Assembly (NCBI GenBank): GCA_900404475.1
Contig: OUQQ01000001.1
Coordinates: forward strand, 124,001-188,000
Source of the DNA: Spongospora subterranea
Taxonomy: Eukaryota > Endomyxa > Phytomyxea > Plasmodiophorida > Plasmodiophoridae
Length of the DNA: 64,000 nt
Reading direction: 5' to 3'
In this document: positions 26,030 to 38,670 of the stretch, piece by piece
Numbering within the stretch: the stretch's first letter is position 1
How the letters are laid out: each line of letters opens with the position of its first letter
Translations under genes and position numbers: made by a program
The notes under the pieces: generated by a model
What the model was told of the DNA's origin: nothing
Database searches by the model: none
The model's input: only the letters and a program-made list of their open reading frames with translations

Positions 26030-26876
26030 ACACGGAGGCTGTCAACGGTGAAAATTCTGACAATCTTGAGTGAACTACGCAGCCGCGGGCGGTCTTGTAT
26101 GGTTTATCCACTTGATATGTCATTGTTATATTGATTACATCTGCACCCGCAACCCATTACGGGACACACAGTATGCGATTGAAACCACTGCAGAAAATAG
26201 CATTGTTATCATCAATAACACGGCCAATGCAATGAATCAAACCTTTTCAAGGTGTTCGGCATGAGCTGAATGATGACAGACGACGCACCATGAAAGCCAT
26301 TTGTCAAGCAAATTAGCTGTTCCTCGCAGTGTCTGAACATCTACTGCATTTTGCTGCCAGCGCTGAGGCGCAGACGAAGCACAATCAAGGGAAATCAAGC
26401 AAATCGAGCACCTTGGCAGAGGTTTCTTACAAGATAGACATCCTGAATCAAATCAATTTAAACAAATCGGGCCTAGTTCAATAAAACCTTGGACGCGAAG
26501 TCTAGATGATGCACTGATAGGGGCGACTGAGATCTGGGTGCGATAAAGGCGGCCACTAGATCGTTGAGTTGGAAAATCGCACAGGGCGAGTGATTGCCGG
26601 CAATGACGACTGGAGCAAGTGTTAAAAAAAAAAAGGAAAAGTCAATTATCCGATGACTAATAACCATGCCGCTGATATGTGGCCTCCGACAGCTACGCTG
26701 GATCGCTGAAAACTACCTCTGGCAATGTCAAACTTTGCTCGGAATGACCACAACCTCCACCTATCTAGAACATTTCTATATACATTGATGCATTCATTTA
26801 ACCATTCTGTTAAACAATTAATAGGCACTTGACATAAAATGGGATGTAAAAACCTGCTTCCTGATCTGCGGCGACC
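26030..26876. other. Region without a recognised gene
   Basis: Open frames here are short and break often on both strands, and nothing matches a family known to me. It may contain the promoter of the gene at 26877 and worn sequence. Confidence 0.35.
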
Positions 26877-27952
26877 ATGGCGCAGATAATAGCAACCGTT
26901 TGGATATCTCCTGTCCTGTCTAAAAAGCTTTTCAAAACTGGAACGCAAGACGAAGATAATCCGCTGCAGATTAGGCCGTTGAGATCTCCTAAGAAGCAAC
27001 TCTTAGTTCACCGATAATATCATTGATTAAACTAACCGTGTTGAACGTGAAACTGTGATTTTGTTTCAAGAAACAATGAAAGCTCTGTATCGTTCAAGAA
27101 TCGGCAGGCAAAAGCCAAACGATCTTGAAAAAATACTACACACAATATTAGGCGAACATGAGAGGTTTCATTGTCAACTTACCATCATTATCTTCTAAAA
27201 CCCTTGAGAAATCAGGGTTTCCATCAATAGCTGAAAGGAATGCTATCGCTGCCCGTAAGTACCTACTCATCATTCAGATTTTTATTTACACTCAAGCGAA
27301 CCTGCCACAAGACAAGCAAACGATGTATCTTTACGGATGGATAGTTGAAGATGTGTCTTTGGCGGTACTTGCCCATAATTTTCTATGGTCAGCTGAAGAG
27401 GAAGTGGTGAAACCAGAAAACGCCAGGCAAACAAGCGAGAGGTCGGAACGCTTCGTAACTACTCGAGATTTTTAGCGGCAAGAGTGTGTTGAGAAAAAAG
27501 AGCGTTTACGCTTTGCAGACGCCCTTAATGAGGCAATAGCGCGCGGTAGATCTAGATGGAAAACTGCAATGGCTGCGGCCATTTCAAATTCCAGTTTTTC
27601 TTCAAATGTGCGAACAAGCTTATCGATTTCGTCAGGAGTAGTGACATCGCACCAGCCTGAACTGTTACTTTAGGCAATAAACAGCGAAAAAACTGACAGA
27701 AATTGCAAAACCGAGAAAATGCAGGGCCTCTAGACGACGAAGACTTGAAAAATAAACAAGTTCATTCCAAGCAACAGATGTGCTGAGTGTGTTGGCCGCA
27801 ATGGAATCTGTAACAGAAAATCCCACCATCTCCCCGGAAACATCCGAGCAAGCTACTGTCAATGGTGAAGTTCAACGTTGGGTACAACAAGATTATGAAG
27901 CATATTTACGCATCAAGAAATCCCAAACACGATACAGAGAGGAGTCAGAATA
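26877..27952 (+). CDS. Hypothetical multi-exon protein
   Basis: Coding blocks with protein-like composition follow one another on the + strand. The first opens MAQIIATVWISPVLSKKLFK at 26877. Others hold QETMKALYRSRIGRQ (~27065-27160), AERNAIAA (~27220-27256), charged helical sequence at 27310-27470 and CVEKKERLRFADALNEAIA (~27490-27600). The end is GEVQRWVQQDYEAYLRIKK before a stop near 27952. GT-AG boundaries fit between most blocks, but the full splicing was not fixed. The tail looks like a coiled helix. No domain was recognised. It is convergent with the MIOS-like gene. Confidence 0.45.
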
Positions 27953-28189
27953 AGATGACTCAGCAGAAAAAAGCCGACAGTTTTCAGCAGCGTTTAAGCA
28001 ATATCCAGCTTTCACTCTATTGACAATGACGTTAACAACATCCTAATAAACAACGACACTCAGGTGGCGCAAAGATGAGAATGTAAAACAAATGTGTACC
28101 TCAACCACGTCAGTTTCACGAAAAGCAGCTTCACTTGAAAATGCAACGCTGTCATAACACGACACACTTATCGGAACCGACTTGTGAAC

Positions 28190-29596
28190 AGTTTTCAGCT
28201 AAACAAATGGTAAGAAACGAATTTGTAGATTGGTATAGCAATGATGTTTGAGTACATGCACTCTAGAGTCTGCAGTCAAGACCAAAAGTTTATCGGGTCG
28301 CTTAGGATGGAAGTCGAAACTAGACACCGAGCACGGTAAAGTTAATTGGTATCTCGGAACAGCCTATTCCCATGAATATTGTTATACGACAGAGAATGAT
28401 TCAGGCAATTTTCTCGAAATACTTTTGGAATGTCAGGTCCTACTTCTAGGACGTCATACATCCGTATCCTTGACGACACGTCGTGAAATTCAATCTCCGA
28501 TTTCCCGCTAATCCATTGTAAGTCATACCAAAATGAAGATGGTTGAGGCTTACGTAAACGAGGTGGCAATTAAATTGGAAGAAAATTCCGACCATTGAAT
28601 AAAGTTGGGAATAACCCCAGGGAAAAATAAGCCACCCGCCAAAGGCTTGCCACGTGAAATTCTCACATCCCACAGATTCAACAGCCCTACACGATATAGC
28701 TTAGATACCAAAATAACACAGTAGAAATGCTAACCATCTTCTGAGGCTGCCGCGAGAAGGTATTCACTATTGTGTCCCATTGAAATCGCTTGAATCTGTT
28801 TTGTATGCGCACCAACAGCTAATACCGGTTCCAATGGAGAACGAACGTCGTACATGCGAACCCATTTGGTGCCCGCGTTGACTGCGCAGAGAAAATTTTA
28901 ACAATTAAGAAACAATCAGAAAAGCTACTCCAAATCTCAACCTGCAATGCAGTGAGGCATCCTTTTAACCCAGATGGCTAAGTTAACGGCTTCAGACTTT
29001 GAGAATTGAACAAGCGGATCATGAACCGTTGATTCTTGAAACGAAGATTGCTCTTCGTCTATGCATACGCCTCCGCCAGCTTGTTCTACATCAAATACAA
29101 GCCCAGAGCAAGCGTTTCGAACCTGATATATATTCAACCGGCGATATTGGATAAACAGTGAGGGCGATACCTTCTCAAGACCACATACAAACTGGTTTGG
29201 GTTATTAGGGCTAAATTGTACTGTCGTACATCGGCGAGAGTATTTAGGAACAAACTGTTTTAGTATTCTTGTATTATTGCAAGGAACCTAAATGAACGGA
29301 CGACTCGCAATGAGCATGAAAGAGCATACGCAACACGTAGCCAGGCGACAGACCCCATCAACTTTGAGAAGAGCGACTTTACCGGAGACTAGACCCCCAG
29401 CTATCGCTTTCGGAGCCCAAGCTATACAAGTAAGAACTGGAATTCGCTGATCACACACCGACACGAGCCGGTGGTATCTGAAATTATCAGTCCAGCCATC
29501 GTTGTCGTCCACTAAATTATATATACGTAGGTCGTCGCTATTAACCGCAAACTGCCTGTCATCTAATGGGTTCCATAACACCTGCCCTGTTAGCAT
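28190..29596 (-). CDS. MIOS/Sea4-like WD-repeat protein (GATOR2/SEACAT)
   Basis: ATG 29596 begins MLTGQVLWNPLDDRQFAVNS, the position where MIOS has ILWAPHHVDRFVV. Later exons show VLTCIAWAPKAIAGG, VPKYSRRCTTVQFSP with GLEK, NLAIWVKRMPHCIAG and KWVRMYDVRSPLEPV. Further down come GLLNLWDVRISRGKPLAGG and SFDFHPKRPDKLLVL, all in MIOS order. GATOR2 tells TORC1 about amino-acid supply at the lysosome or vacuole. The C-terminal alpha-solenoid and RING-like zinc domain of MIOS are not visible before the convergent gene at 27952. The protein therefore appears shortened, or ends in exons I did not find. Boundaries below 28350 are approximate. Confidence 0.65.
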
Positions 29597-29877
29597 CGGT
29601 ATCGTCAAACACCACCTTTATACAGTAGTAGCTGTACAATAACTTACCACCGTAGATTCATGCCACGGATCGTTAATACTGACTACAGTACCAAACCCCG
29701 CCTTTCTCTGGATTGCGGGGAAAAACGGGGCAAAGCACAAAATGAACGAACAGAATTTATGAACTTTGACAATGTTTTTTAAAGAAAACGGCTTGATTCT
29801 TGCTCATAGATCTAGCGGAATTAATGACCAGACGCTATGATGTTGGCAATGTGACAGCGATAGCCTGAGCGTGATAC

Positions 29878-30814
29878 ATGGCACAGTCGAACCCTGTAGC
29901 GACGGCCAGGATTGACGCAACGACATATCTGCAGAAACCTGATCCGGCACTGTCGCAATGGCAACTTGGAGCTGATCCGAATCTGCACATGCGCCTTTCT
30001 GTGAGACCTGGTGAAGCTACATGAGAGGCGGGTGGTGCGTGAGTGGTGACCTTTTCAGGCAGCAGCGAGAGAGATCACCTTTTCTGACACTCCACAATGT
30101 ACATAATAAGTACGTTACATGCGTGAACGGTGACGCCATCGCACTCCGCCTCATAATTGCACCCATCATCAGTTCATCACGCTTTATCCGGACATATCGC
30201 CAGGTCATGGAGTTCATACATGGAAAGCGATCGCTAGCGTCTATAGGTTGGGGATGCACCCAGGTACTGCCTTGAAAAATTATGCTTGACGTGGCTGACA
30301 TCGGAACATTGGTCTAGGGTTTGGCTTTCGCATTGATTATTTGCTATTGGGTGGCCGCTGGGGAGGCTGCTACCGGCGGAGAAAAGTTTGGGTTTGTCTG
30401 GAAAGGCTTTTGGTTTATGGCATCATTTCTTACATATTTTCTGCTATTTCGAAAGCCAACAGAACATTCCTTTTCTTTGGTATGTGGGCTGCAGTACATA
30501 TTCGAGTCATCGCTCTAAAGTGCTTCGAAGTTTGTTGTGTTTAGCATTTTTCTCAATCAAGTCGCATTGGTCGAGGCGGCTATGATATCTCCCACATTCA
30601 AAACCCTATCAGGGTTTGCTTTGAGTAATATTGTTTTGTCATCGATCTTCTTCCTCGCTAATCTCATATCGTCATCAGCCTATTTCTTCACCAGTGCACT
30701 ATCACTGTTTGGAATCCTCTCAGCGAAAGAAGAATTTGTGGAGGCCGGGCCAGCATTTAACGATGGTGAACATTTTGGTCCACCACCAAGCGACGCATAT
30801 CAAGGGGTCATATA
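29878..30814 (+). CDS. Hypothetical multi-pass membrane protein, multi-exon
   Basis: A plausible first exon opens at ATG 29878 (AQSNPVATARIDATTYLQ) before a GTGAG donor. The downstream part is strongly hydrophobic: ALIICYWVAAGEAA with FWFMASFLTYFLLF at 30322-30480, and FALSNIVLSSIFFLANLI with AYFFTSALSLFGIL at 30615-30730. It ends in a soluble tail, GPAFNDGEHFGPPPSDAYQG. The layout suggests three or four membrane spans with a cytosolic Pro-rich end, as in Golgi or vesicle proteins. I could not name the family. The middle exons (30040-30300) are uncertain. Confidence 0.45.
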
Positions 30815-30847
30815 AAACCAATAAATGTTGATGAACTCTTGACATAT

Positions 30848-31365
30848 TTATAAATATGATAATGTCCGAATAAAGTTTTGAAGCTGTTCAGAAAAAAGCG
30901 GACAGGTCAACGCTGTACCTGGCTCGTATGAAGCATTGTTAGATGTTGACGATGTGAACAAAGCATATATGTGGTTCAAAGCATCCCTAAATCACCATTA
31001 TATGACTCGCGAAAAACGAACACAGAAATTTTTACCTTTGATCTGGCACAGACACATCTGTGATCATTACGAACCGAATTCCCGTACAAGTTTCTAAATA
31101 GTGTAGTTTATAATGATTTGTCGAGAAAAACCTAATGGGTTCATTTTCTAGTTCTTCTTGTCTGCAGTAATGAGAATCATCAATGTTTGAACAAGGGAAA
31201 AGAATTCAACGCGTACGCATTAGGAGTCAGCTGATTGGCAAATGATTTAAGCGCAAACAGGAGACCAAAAGCGGTTTTGTGATCAACGACCCGAACATTG
31301 GCTATCCAATCCTTTTCAAACAAGCATTGTCCATCCTTGCCGTATACCCTCAAGCAATAAAGCAT
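30848..31365 (-). CDS. TRAPPC1: TRAPP complex subunit 1 (TRAPPC1/Bet5)
   Basis: Three exons (31365-31217, 31161-31036, 30986-30848) give 137 aa. The protein starts MLYCLRVYGKDGQCLFEKDW, the longin-fold strand pair of Bet5, followed by FGLLFALKSFANQLTP. After the introns come NHYKLHYLETCTGIRFVM and DALNHIYALF. The tail holds LTCPLFSEQLQNFIRTL, matching the Bet5 C terminus. Bet5 is a core subunit of TRAPP, the guanine-nucleotide exchange complex for Rab1/Ypt1 in ER-to-Golgi and Golgi traffic. The open frame up to 31446 extends beyond the real start, which is the ATG at 31365. Confidence 0.9.
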
Positions 31366-31743
31366 AGTTGATATAGATTGCCAAAACAGTTGTTCGGGCA
31401 CTTTACAGTTTACACTCCGCAAATGCCCAGTTTTACCCGTCCTCAACTTGTATCATTGCTCTATTTATGCGCAGGTTGGCCAGCTTATGTTGCCCATCAT
31501 CTGTGTAACAGTACCTTGGTCAAGACGGAAAGGAGTACGATATTGGTGAGCGCTCGAATTGAAAAAACCGTTTCCACTATCAAACCTGATATCTTGGTCA
31601 AAGAGCAGGAGAACCGATCGTCGTTCCGAACGATGAAATGAATTGACGGCCAATCGTGTATGACCGGAGGGAGCATGACAACTTAGTCTGATTCATGAGA
31701 AAAGATTTGATGGACCTTTCAATAGTATGATGTGTTGTATTTA

Positions 31744-32949
31744 TTAGGGATGTAGCCTGATGGTATCCCCTGCTCTATGCGATCCGTGAAGTCGAAATCG
31801 CAACCGATGTGCAGATGTCTGATGCAATGGATCTGACATCAAATCTGGTCCCGGAATATGAGTTTGCAGAAATTCCGATACCGCATTCTTGCCGTTCATA
31901 GTAAGAATTTCAAGAAAATCCCTTCCGTTCATCGCAACATTGTATCGAGTACCTTGGGAATTATCATTGGCGACCTGAAAGCCTATGCAAATAATTAATA
32001 AAGGCAATTGCAGTATGCCGAATAGAACAAGATCACCTAAAGGAAATGCACATTTTGAGTCTTGATAAACCCCAGTCATCCAGTCATCCGAATACCAATT
32101 TTCAAACAATGGAGGATACAAATAACCGAAAATGTGCATATGCATTCGGCTAACAAATGATTGGGTCATTATAGAAGCGCCAATATCTTTCGGACCGACT
32201 ACTCCAAGATCTGGGAAAACAGGGTTTTGTCGCAGAGTGTCTATGAAAACTTTTGACCACCCTGGGCTCAAGAATCTGACATCATCGTTAACTTGATAAA
32301 AGTAATGACACCCATCGTTGAATGCTTCTTCAAACAAGCGATTCCACACAAGAACCGGTTTTCCCTAAACAAATGTTGGATGCGTTATGATAAAAAACGG
32401 TTACGGTTCTTACTCGCGTGTTGGCGAACGCCGAGGTATGAAGTCGAACTGGGGAAACGGTTTCTACAATCGAATACAGCGCCTCCAAATTTGTATCATT
32501 GTCATAAAGCTCATCACCGATGTCGAAACCCAAATAAAGATGATATTCAAACAGGTCTAGATCTTGCGAGTCAATAGATTTAGATAATGTGGGTAGGAAT
32601 ATCTTCAACAAGGGAATATCTGATATTGACCAGCCTGTTATTGACCTGCCCAGCTTCAAAACTAATTTTCGGCATAGAGGTGCAGGGTAGTATACCTTGC
32701 GGGGACAAGAAAAGCAATCTTGATTTTGCTTGGTCTCGTGGGAATAGCTGACGTTTCTGCAGAATGTGAGATAGATGGCGTAGCAATAGTTGGGGACGAT
32801 ACATTTCTTTCGCTATAGGACCCAACAGCTCGCCAAAATATGCCGTCCTCGCCATCCTTATATCGTGACTGAAGTACTATAATCTGAAGAAATATCACTA
32901 TCGCCAAAGCAATGCAAATTGTTGAATGAATCACGACGCGCCGGATCAT
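31744..32949 (-). CDS. Type II membrane protein, glycosyltransferase-like
   Basis: The N terminus is short and basic, followed by a signal anchor (CIALAIVIFLQIIVL) and a Ser/Thr stem, then KIKIAFLVPAR, an opening strand typical of GT-A transferases. Exons at 32659-32330 and 32349-31744 carry HYFYQVNDDVRFLSPGW. Its N-D-D motif is the likely metal- and sugar-nucleotide-binding site. Next come LGVVGPKDIG and YSDDWMTGVY. A further intron near 32030-31980 leads into the C-terminal GTRYNVAMNGR. The fold resembles family-2-like transferases acting in the Golgi lumen. Donor and acceptor sugars cannot be told. Splice sites in the 32660 region are approximate. Confidence 0.6.
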
Positions 32950-33274
32950 CAACGATAATCACAGCTGACACCTGGTACAATTTCGGTTTATCGAAAGAAA
33001 AACTACAAATGCAATCTGAGAAGCCTTCGCCAGGTCTTGGTGCCAGACCGGCACAGAACCCAGAACAATCTCTGGTTGTGCCCCAAGTGTCTGTGGAACG
33101 ACTGGCCAATTAAACTGTAGTGCAATCCCTATTTACGCAAACAAAGCCCTGTTGAACATCTTGGATGCAATCTCGTATTACTTTGTGTTTGCAGGACCTA
33201 TTATTCTTTAGATCATCCGATTTTCCAAAGAACTTTTTACATAAAGCATTTAATCATATATTGACACAATGATG

Positions 33275-34989
33275 TTAGAGCCAAGAGCGTATTGCTCGAG
33301 TGAGCAAGCGTATTGGCATTGTGATCCGTCTGTTGGTGTTGAACGTCTCATTGGTGATTGGCGCCATATAGTTCCCGACATTATCCAACTCTTGGGTCAT
33401 CTTCTAAGTATATCAATTAAGAAACGTTGAACATCAAAAATAAAACAGACGAACTTGTCGCAAATCTTCATCAGATGTCATCAAATAAAATTGACATTCC
33501 AGATCTTTCTCCAGAGACCGGTATCCAAAATTTGAGCTCCCTAAAACAGATAAAAAGGGGGCGGTATTCGAGCTGGGGCGTATCCAGATCCCCTTTTGAT
33601 GGTAACTCCAACCATGACGTGAGTATTCCATTAAGGAAACCTTGTTCACCCTATTTTCTCTGTTTGAAAACAAACCGCGAAAGTTTAATTATCAAACTGG
33701 ACTACCTGTTCTTTTGAGATAAAAATCGTTGTTCAATGGCAGAGTACACGTGCGGAATAAACTTTAAGACACCTTGGGCATTGAAAAATGCATTCGCCAT
33801 GGGAGATGCAGTTAGAATTGTGGAGTCGCCTACATATTGTGGTCGTAAGTGACAAAACAAAATTTCAAGATTCTGTGATTACAAGTTTTTAAATGTTTCT
33901 CAAGGGAGGAAACCGGGTTAAAGTACCCAGAAGCAAGAGTTAATGAACATTCTTTCACAGAAATAGATCGTAAAACAGAAAAAAGAGCGAGCTCGTCTAA
34001 TCGGACGTTAATACAGCCTAACTGAATAGCCGGGAATATCCACGTGTTGGACCCGCGGCTGCTGCGCGCCTGTAGAAAACCAGATAAAATTCAGATAAAA
34101 AAGAAGCACAATCACTGGATAACTAAACTGTACATATGCACTTGATATCCCTGGAAGATTTTGAAGCGAGAGCGGGTTTACTGGTGGCGAAAGAGCTGTT
34201 TCACCGTAAACATAGGAGAACGACGCGTTGCCGATGCATGCAACTAATTCGTGAACATAGTTGGCCAAATGACGGTCTGTTATTTGATAATAACGATCCT
34301 GGCGATTTGTAAAATATGATCTGCTGAGGTTGGCTCCAGATATGATGACAGTATCATCGAATACGTATAGCTTTGTGTGCTGAACACCGATCACTTCTTT
34401 TATCCGTTCGCCGAGTAAGTTGTGATAAGGAGAGAATAGCGGGCTTCGATAAAGGTGCAGGCGGAAGCGAGGAGACCGATCAGCGACAAGCTGGAACTGT
34501 CGTCAGACCGGGTTTCGGGATATTCAAAATGACCACTCGAACCGGTTCTAAGCATGTGAAAGAATTTCGCAAATTGGGATCGCGTCGTTGTGCTCGATGA
34601 TAATCTAATACAAAATTGATTGCCAAACTCGGGGTTTTATGGATCTGCAAACGCAACCTTTGCACCTATTGATCCTGTGGTATCAGGGTCGAATAACAAT
34701 GATGTCAAAGATGATTACCAATGCAGACTCCTGGTCGTCAACGCCGAGATATAACGACGACAAAGATATTCGGTCTTTCGAGTGCGATATCAGTTCCTAC
34801 ACCAAAGACAACACTTCCAAATTGGCTTTGGACATGATATAGCCGCTTTTCTGATACCAATAAACTTTGGTAGAAATCCTCAGGGCTCTTCAAGACGGCA
34901 ACCTTGTCAGGATCAAGTGGGAACGGTGACAAGCTGTTCCCTTCCAGCAATTGTTTAATATGGTTGACATGGTCAGCCGTAACCTGCAT
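33275..34989 (-). CDS. PGS1: Phosphatidylglycerophosphate synthase, PLD-type (PGS1)
   Basis: The coding order on the minus strand follows PGS1. LDPDKVAVLKSPEDFYQSLL comes first, then RISLSSLYLGVDDQ and NFVLDYHRAQRR. The first catalytic motif is GVQHTKLYVFDDTVIISGAN (HxKxxxxD). SNTWIFPAIQLG, TLASGYFNP and ILTASPMANAFFNAQGVL follow. The second motif region reads WSYHQKGIWIRP with GSSNFGYRS, and the end near 33275 is AIRSWL. The mitochondrial enzyme joins CDP-diacylglycerol and glycerol-3-phosphate in the cardiolipin pathway. At least seven short introns interrupt it. The ATG at 34989 is the first in the reading frame, but a mitochondrial presequence is not obvious, so an upstream exon may exist. 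Sense-strand open frames at 33427 and 34373 are shadows. Confidence 0.85.
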
Positions 34990-35296
34990 CGCCCCTGAAA
35001 TTTGACGGAATATTGCCAATGTCCGTCACGACAAATACAGTTGACAGAGGCAACAGACCCAAATGCCGTTTGAGTTTGAGGGGTCGCTGATGCATCGAAT
35101 TATCTCAAAATCAAGCTATGCGTCTACCGTGGGAAACAATGTCAAAGCCATTGGTGAGCTCGTAATGGGTTTATTCACCAGAATTCGACTAACTGGAAGA
35201 GTTTGTGAGACGACGGCTTCGGGCACCCTCCCTGAACCGGTCGCTGTAAAATTCAGATACAAATCAGGGTTCGAACTCGAACGGTGTGTCATCAAA

Positions 35297-35461
35297 TTAC
35301 GCATCGGCGGCGCTGAGGTCTAACTCAACATCCCTCTTCTTGGGTGCGAACGAACTGAATGACACGTACGACAATCCAATGACTCCGATGGTACCGAACG
35401 CGACTCGAACATTCTCGGAGCGACAAAATGCAGTAAATCTCGTGCTCGAGAATATAAACAT
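35297..35461 (-). CDS. Possible 54-aa single-span membrane protein
   Basis: An ATG at 35461 begins a short frame with a basic N-terminal stretch, one hydrophobic segment (FGTIGVIGLSYVSFSSF), a KK pair and an acidic tail ending LDLSAADA. The arrangement is like small subunits of the mitochondrial ATP synthase or translocases, but no match is firm. The frame continues upstream without ATG. Confidence 0.35.
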   Translation of the reverse strand: MFIFSSTRFTAFCRSENVRVAFGTIGVIGLSYVSFSSFAPKKRDVELDLSAADA

Positions 35462-35849
35462 TATGAGAAAGGGAAGAGGGGTAACGATGTTGAAGTTGGA
35501 CTGATCTTGGACTGTGTAACACAATAGACGGAACGGACTATCAGAGTGTGGTACTGTAGTACTGTACTCACTGTGGCACGTGTAACACATTTGCGGATAC
35601 AGTTCGGGGAAGAAACGTGCTGGCCGGGACGATGTCCATTAAATTAACGGGAACCAATGGGCTTCAATTGGCATTGTTCGAGGGGTAAACCATACGCCTG
35701 TTGCAATGATATAGGGTTTCTTGTTTATTTGATCGCCTGGGTATTGAACGGAAAATCATGGCCGTTTCGGATGAAAGGACGCGGGAAAATGCCAAGCGTA
35801 CTGGAGGAAGGAGACGCTTCGCATGTGCTGCAGGATTGAGCAGCTCCTC

Positions 35850-35873
35850 CACGCCATATATATATATATATAA
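35850..35873. repeat. AT dinucleotide microsatellite
   Basis: A run of about nine AT/TA units lies just upstream of the ATG at 35897. It may be part of the promoter. Confidence 0.7.
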
Positions 35874-35896
35874 ACTGCAAGGCGATTGCGAATTTC

Positions 35897-36782
35897 ATGC
35901 CTGAAAACCGGAACGGGTCTACGGATCACGGCGGTCGCGCAGCTAATCAGGAACTGGAGACGAGAGCGAGCGAATTGCGAGAGATCCCCATGGGCGGCGC
36001 CGCTCTATACAGTGATGATGAACGCCCATCGTCACTGAACGGTCAGCCATCCATGATGCAGGTAATGCTCAGCAGCGTCACCGATGACCTATCTGGCCTA
36101 CTCGGCGACCATATCCATCATCCATGTTGGGTAATCGCTTGATCTGTTGTCAACGCTGCCCGGTGTACTGATTTAAATCGGCAATAACAGAACCCTAATT
36201 CCGAATTGGGAAAACGAATTGAGACAGGCCTCGTCGAGGTATTCATTCACCTGTTTTCGGCGGTCAACCTTTGTCCATGTAGTTCTTGTCTGTACAGTTG
36301 CTATGTGGATTTGCGAATAGACATTTCAACTCATCCTCAGATAATGGTTCAATTTTGCGTCGATCATTTTCTTCGTCTATCTAAGAATGTCATTAGAATC
36401 GCAGCAAATGCGAACCAATCCTGAACCATCTGGTCGGAAGAAGCAGAAGATTACTCGGAAGAAGAAGACGATGGGAGAGATAATGTCGATTGGAGCTGGT
36501 TATGATAACATGAGCAAAGGTCGCAGCGACGAACGACCTGGCAGTTTTGCCAGATATTCCCCGTGCGAGATTTTACCTGAAACTTTGATGCAGTATCGCG
36601 ATATCTATAAAGTCAGCACGTCTCTTAGCCGAGCAGGGATGTGCGCCGGGCTCTTACATCCGGCCAACGCCGATCAGAAGTTCGACTGGCGTAAACTTCC
36701 TTCAATGCTTAATCTCGATCCGTTGGCGTGCGCTAATAGACAAGATACAATGAAGGTCATCTCTTCATTGGCCCGGTCATAA
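35897..36782 (+). CDS. Hypothetical multi-exon protein
   Basis: The ATG at 35897 opens a polar stretch (PENRNGSTDHGGR, then LREIPMGGAALYSDDE) that reaches a GTAATG donor at 36062. An exon near 36187 reads QNPNSELGKRIETGLVE. The last exon (36387-36782 frame) has a basic patch, GRKKQKITRKKKTMGE, then EILPETLMQYRDIYKV and ends at a TAA at 36782. A basic patch followed by a helical YKV-type segment suggests a nuclear regulator. I considered SAP30-like but cannot support it. Splicing between 36230 and 36400 is unclear. Confidence 0.4.
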
Positions 36783-36904
36783 TCTAAATATCACTCGCCC
36801 TCCACGTAAATTAAGTATTATGTCAACAAAAAATACCAAATAATTTGTGTATTCTGCGATATATTTTACAATAGTTACTGGTTTTGTTGACGGATACGAT
36901 CCAA

Positions 36905-37345
36905 CTCTGCCGTCATGACTTCAAGCTTTTCTTTGGCCTTTTTACAAATAATGAACGTTAGCGGACACAGAAATCACTGCTACTTACATTGACTTGATGT
37001 TCTGTGATCGATTCGAGCAGGGAAGTATTCAGGTCGGAAGATTTCATCAATGAATTCTTGAAAGAATCTCGAACCATTTCATCAACGGCGGCCTTATGCG
37101 CTTCCGAGTCTCTACGAATCTGTCCGGCCCTGGCCGATATGGCTTTATATTGCTCAATCCCCATCGATTGGAACTCGGTCCACGATGTCCATATCTCCAT
37201 GAATGGTCTGGCGACGGCCCGCCATGTTGACCTTGTTATGGACCCCATCGCCTGATTCCTCTTCTGGCTCGGCACTGCCCTGAACCGCGGCGATCTGGTC
37301 GCGAATGAGTGTCCCTCAAAACTACCCAGTTCTGAAAAAGAACAT
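36905..37345 (-). CDS. Hypothetical coiled-coil protein
   Basis: After a probable acceptor near 37335 the frame reads GSFEGHSFATRSP and then TWRAVARPFMEIWTSWTEF. A long helix follows (QYKAISARAGQIRRDSEAHK). A GTAAGT donor near 36985 and an AG near 36940 lead to AKEKLEVMTAELDRIRQ before the end. An upstream exon is likely, as the frame has no early ATG except an internal one at 37251. No family recognised. Confidence 0.4.
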
Positions 37346-37450
37346 CGCGTCGCTGTATTATGACTTTTGAAAGCACCAATGCGGAAAGCGCCCAGTGATA
37401 CATATGAAATATAATATGTATTGAATTTACATTTCGAAAATCAGAAGCGA

Positions 37451-38156
<706 letters not shown>

Positions 38157-38159
38157 GAT

Positions 38160-38665
38160 TTAGCGAGCCCGTGCGATCGGCGTTATGAATATCCCTATGT
38201 AATGAGCCAGGGAAGCTGCAGGTCAGGAGCGAGATGAATTCCACGAGACAGGCGCCCATACTGCTGGCTACGAGCCAGTCCTGAGGCCTGCCTGGTACAT
38301 ACAGATAGATCCGATCAAAAAGAGGCTGCAAGATTCAGCACCCAAGGCAGGCAGAGTAGAGTTCTGGTTTTTGGATCGATGGCCGACGGCCAACACACCC
38401 ACTAATCGATTACGTTAGAATGTGAGTCGAAACTTAGTCCGCGATTCCGATTATTCCCCCGGGCATCTCGGGCGAAGTTTCTGGGGTCAACTACCCCAAG
38501 CGCCAATATCTATTTTGACTTTCTTTTTGGATAATGTTTTAACTGAAGACTTTCAAACGGGAACGACAACACTCTGAACAGGTATTAAATGATAAATAAT
38601 CACATCTGTGTATTTAATATGAAATCAGTCCTATGATCGATTACTGATATAGATATATGAATCTC
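38160..38665. other. Intergenic region upstream of Ubc13
   Basis: No gene recognised. This holds the Ubc13 promoter and the 3' flank of the mu-homology gene, both on the minus strand. Confidence 0.45.
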
Positions 38666-38670
38666 GCATT

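Noticed and set aside
31378..31640. Small gene divergent from TRAPPC1
   Set aside because: No family, and alternative reading gives equally good frames on the other strand.
33271..34026. Sense-strand open frames that read like a small multi-exon gene
   Set aside because: The opposite strand carries conserved PGS1 exons throughout, including the second catalytic region, so these are shadows.
35220..35290. GGTTCGAACTC, similar to a tRNA T-loop
   Set aside because: The flanking bases do not form a T stem and no cloverleaf could be drawn.
35897..36782. SAP30-like transcription factor
   Set aside because: Only a basic patch and a YKV-like helix agree; no zinc finger or Sin3-binding pattern could be shown.
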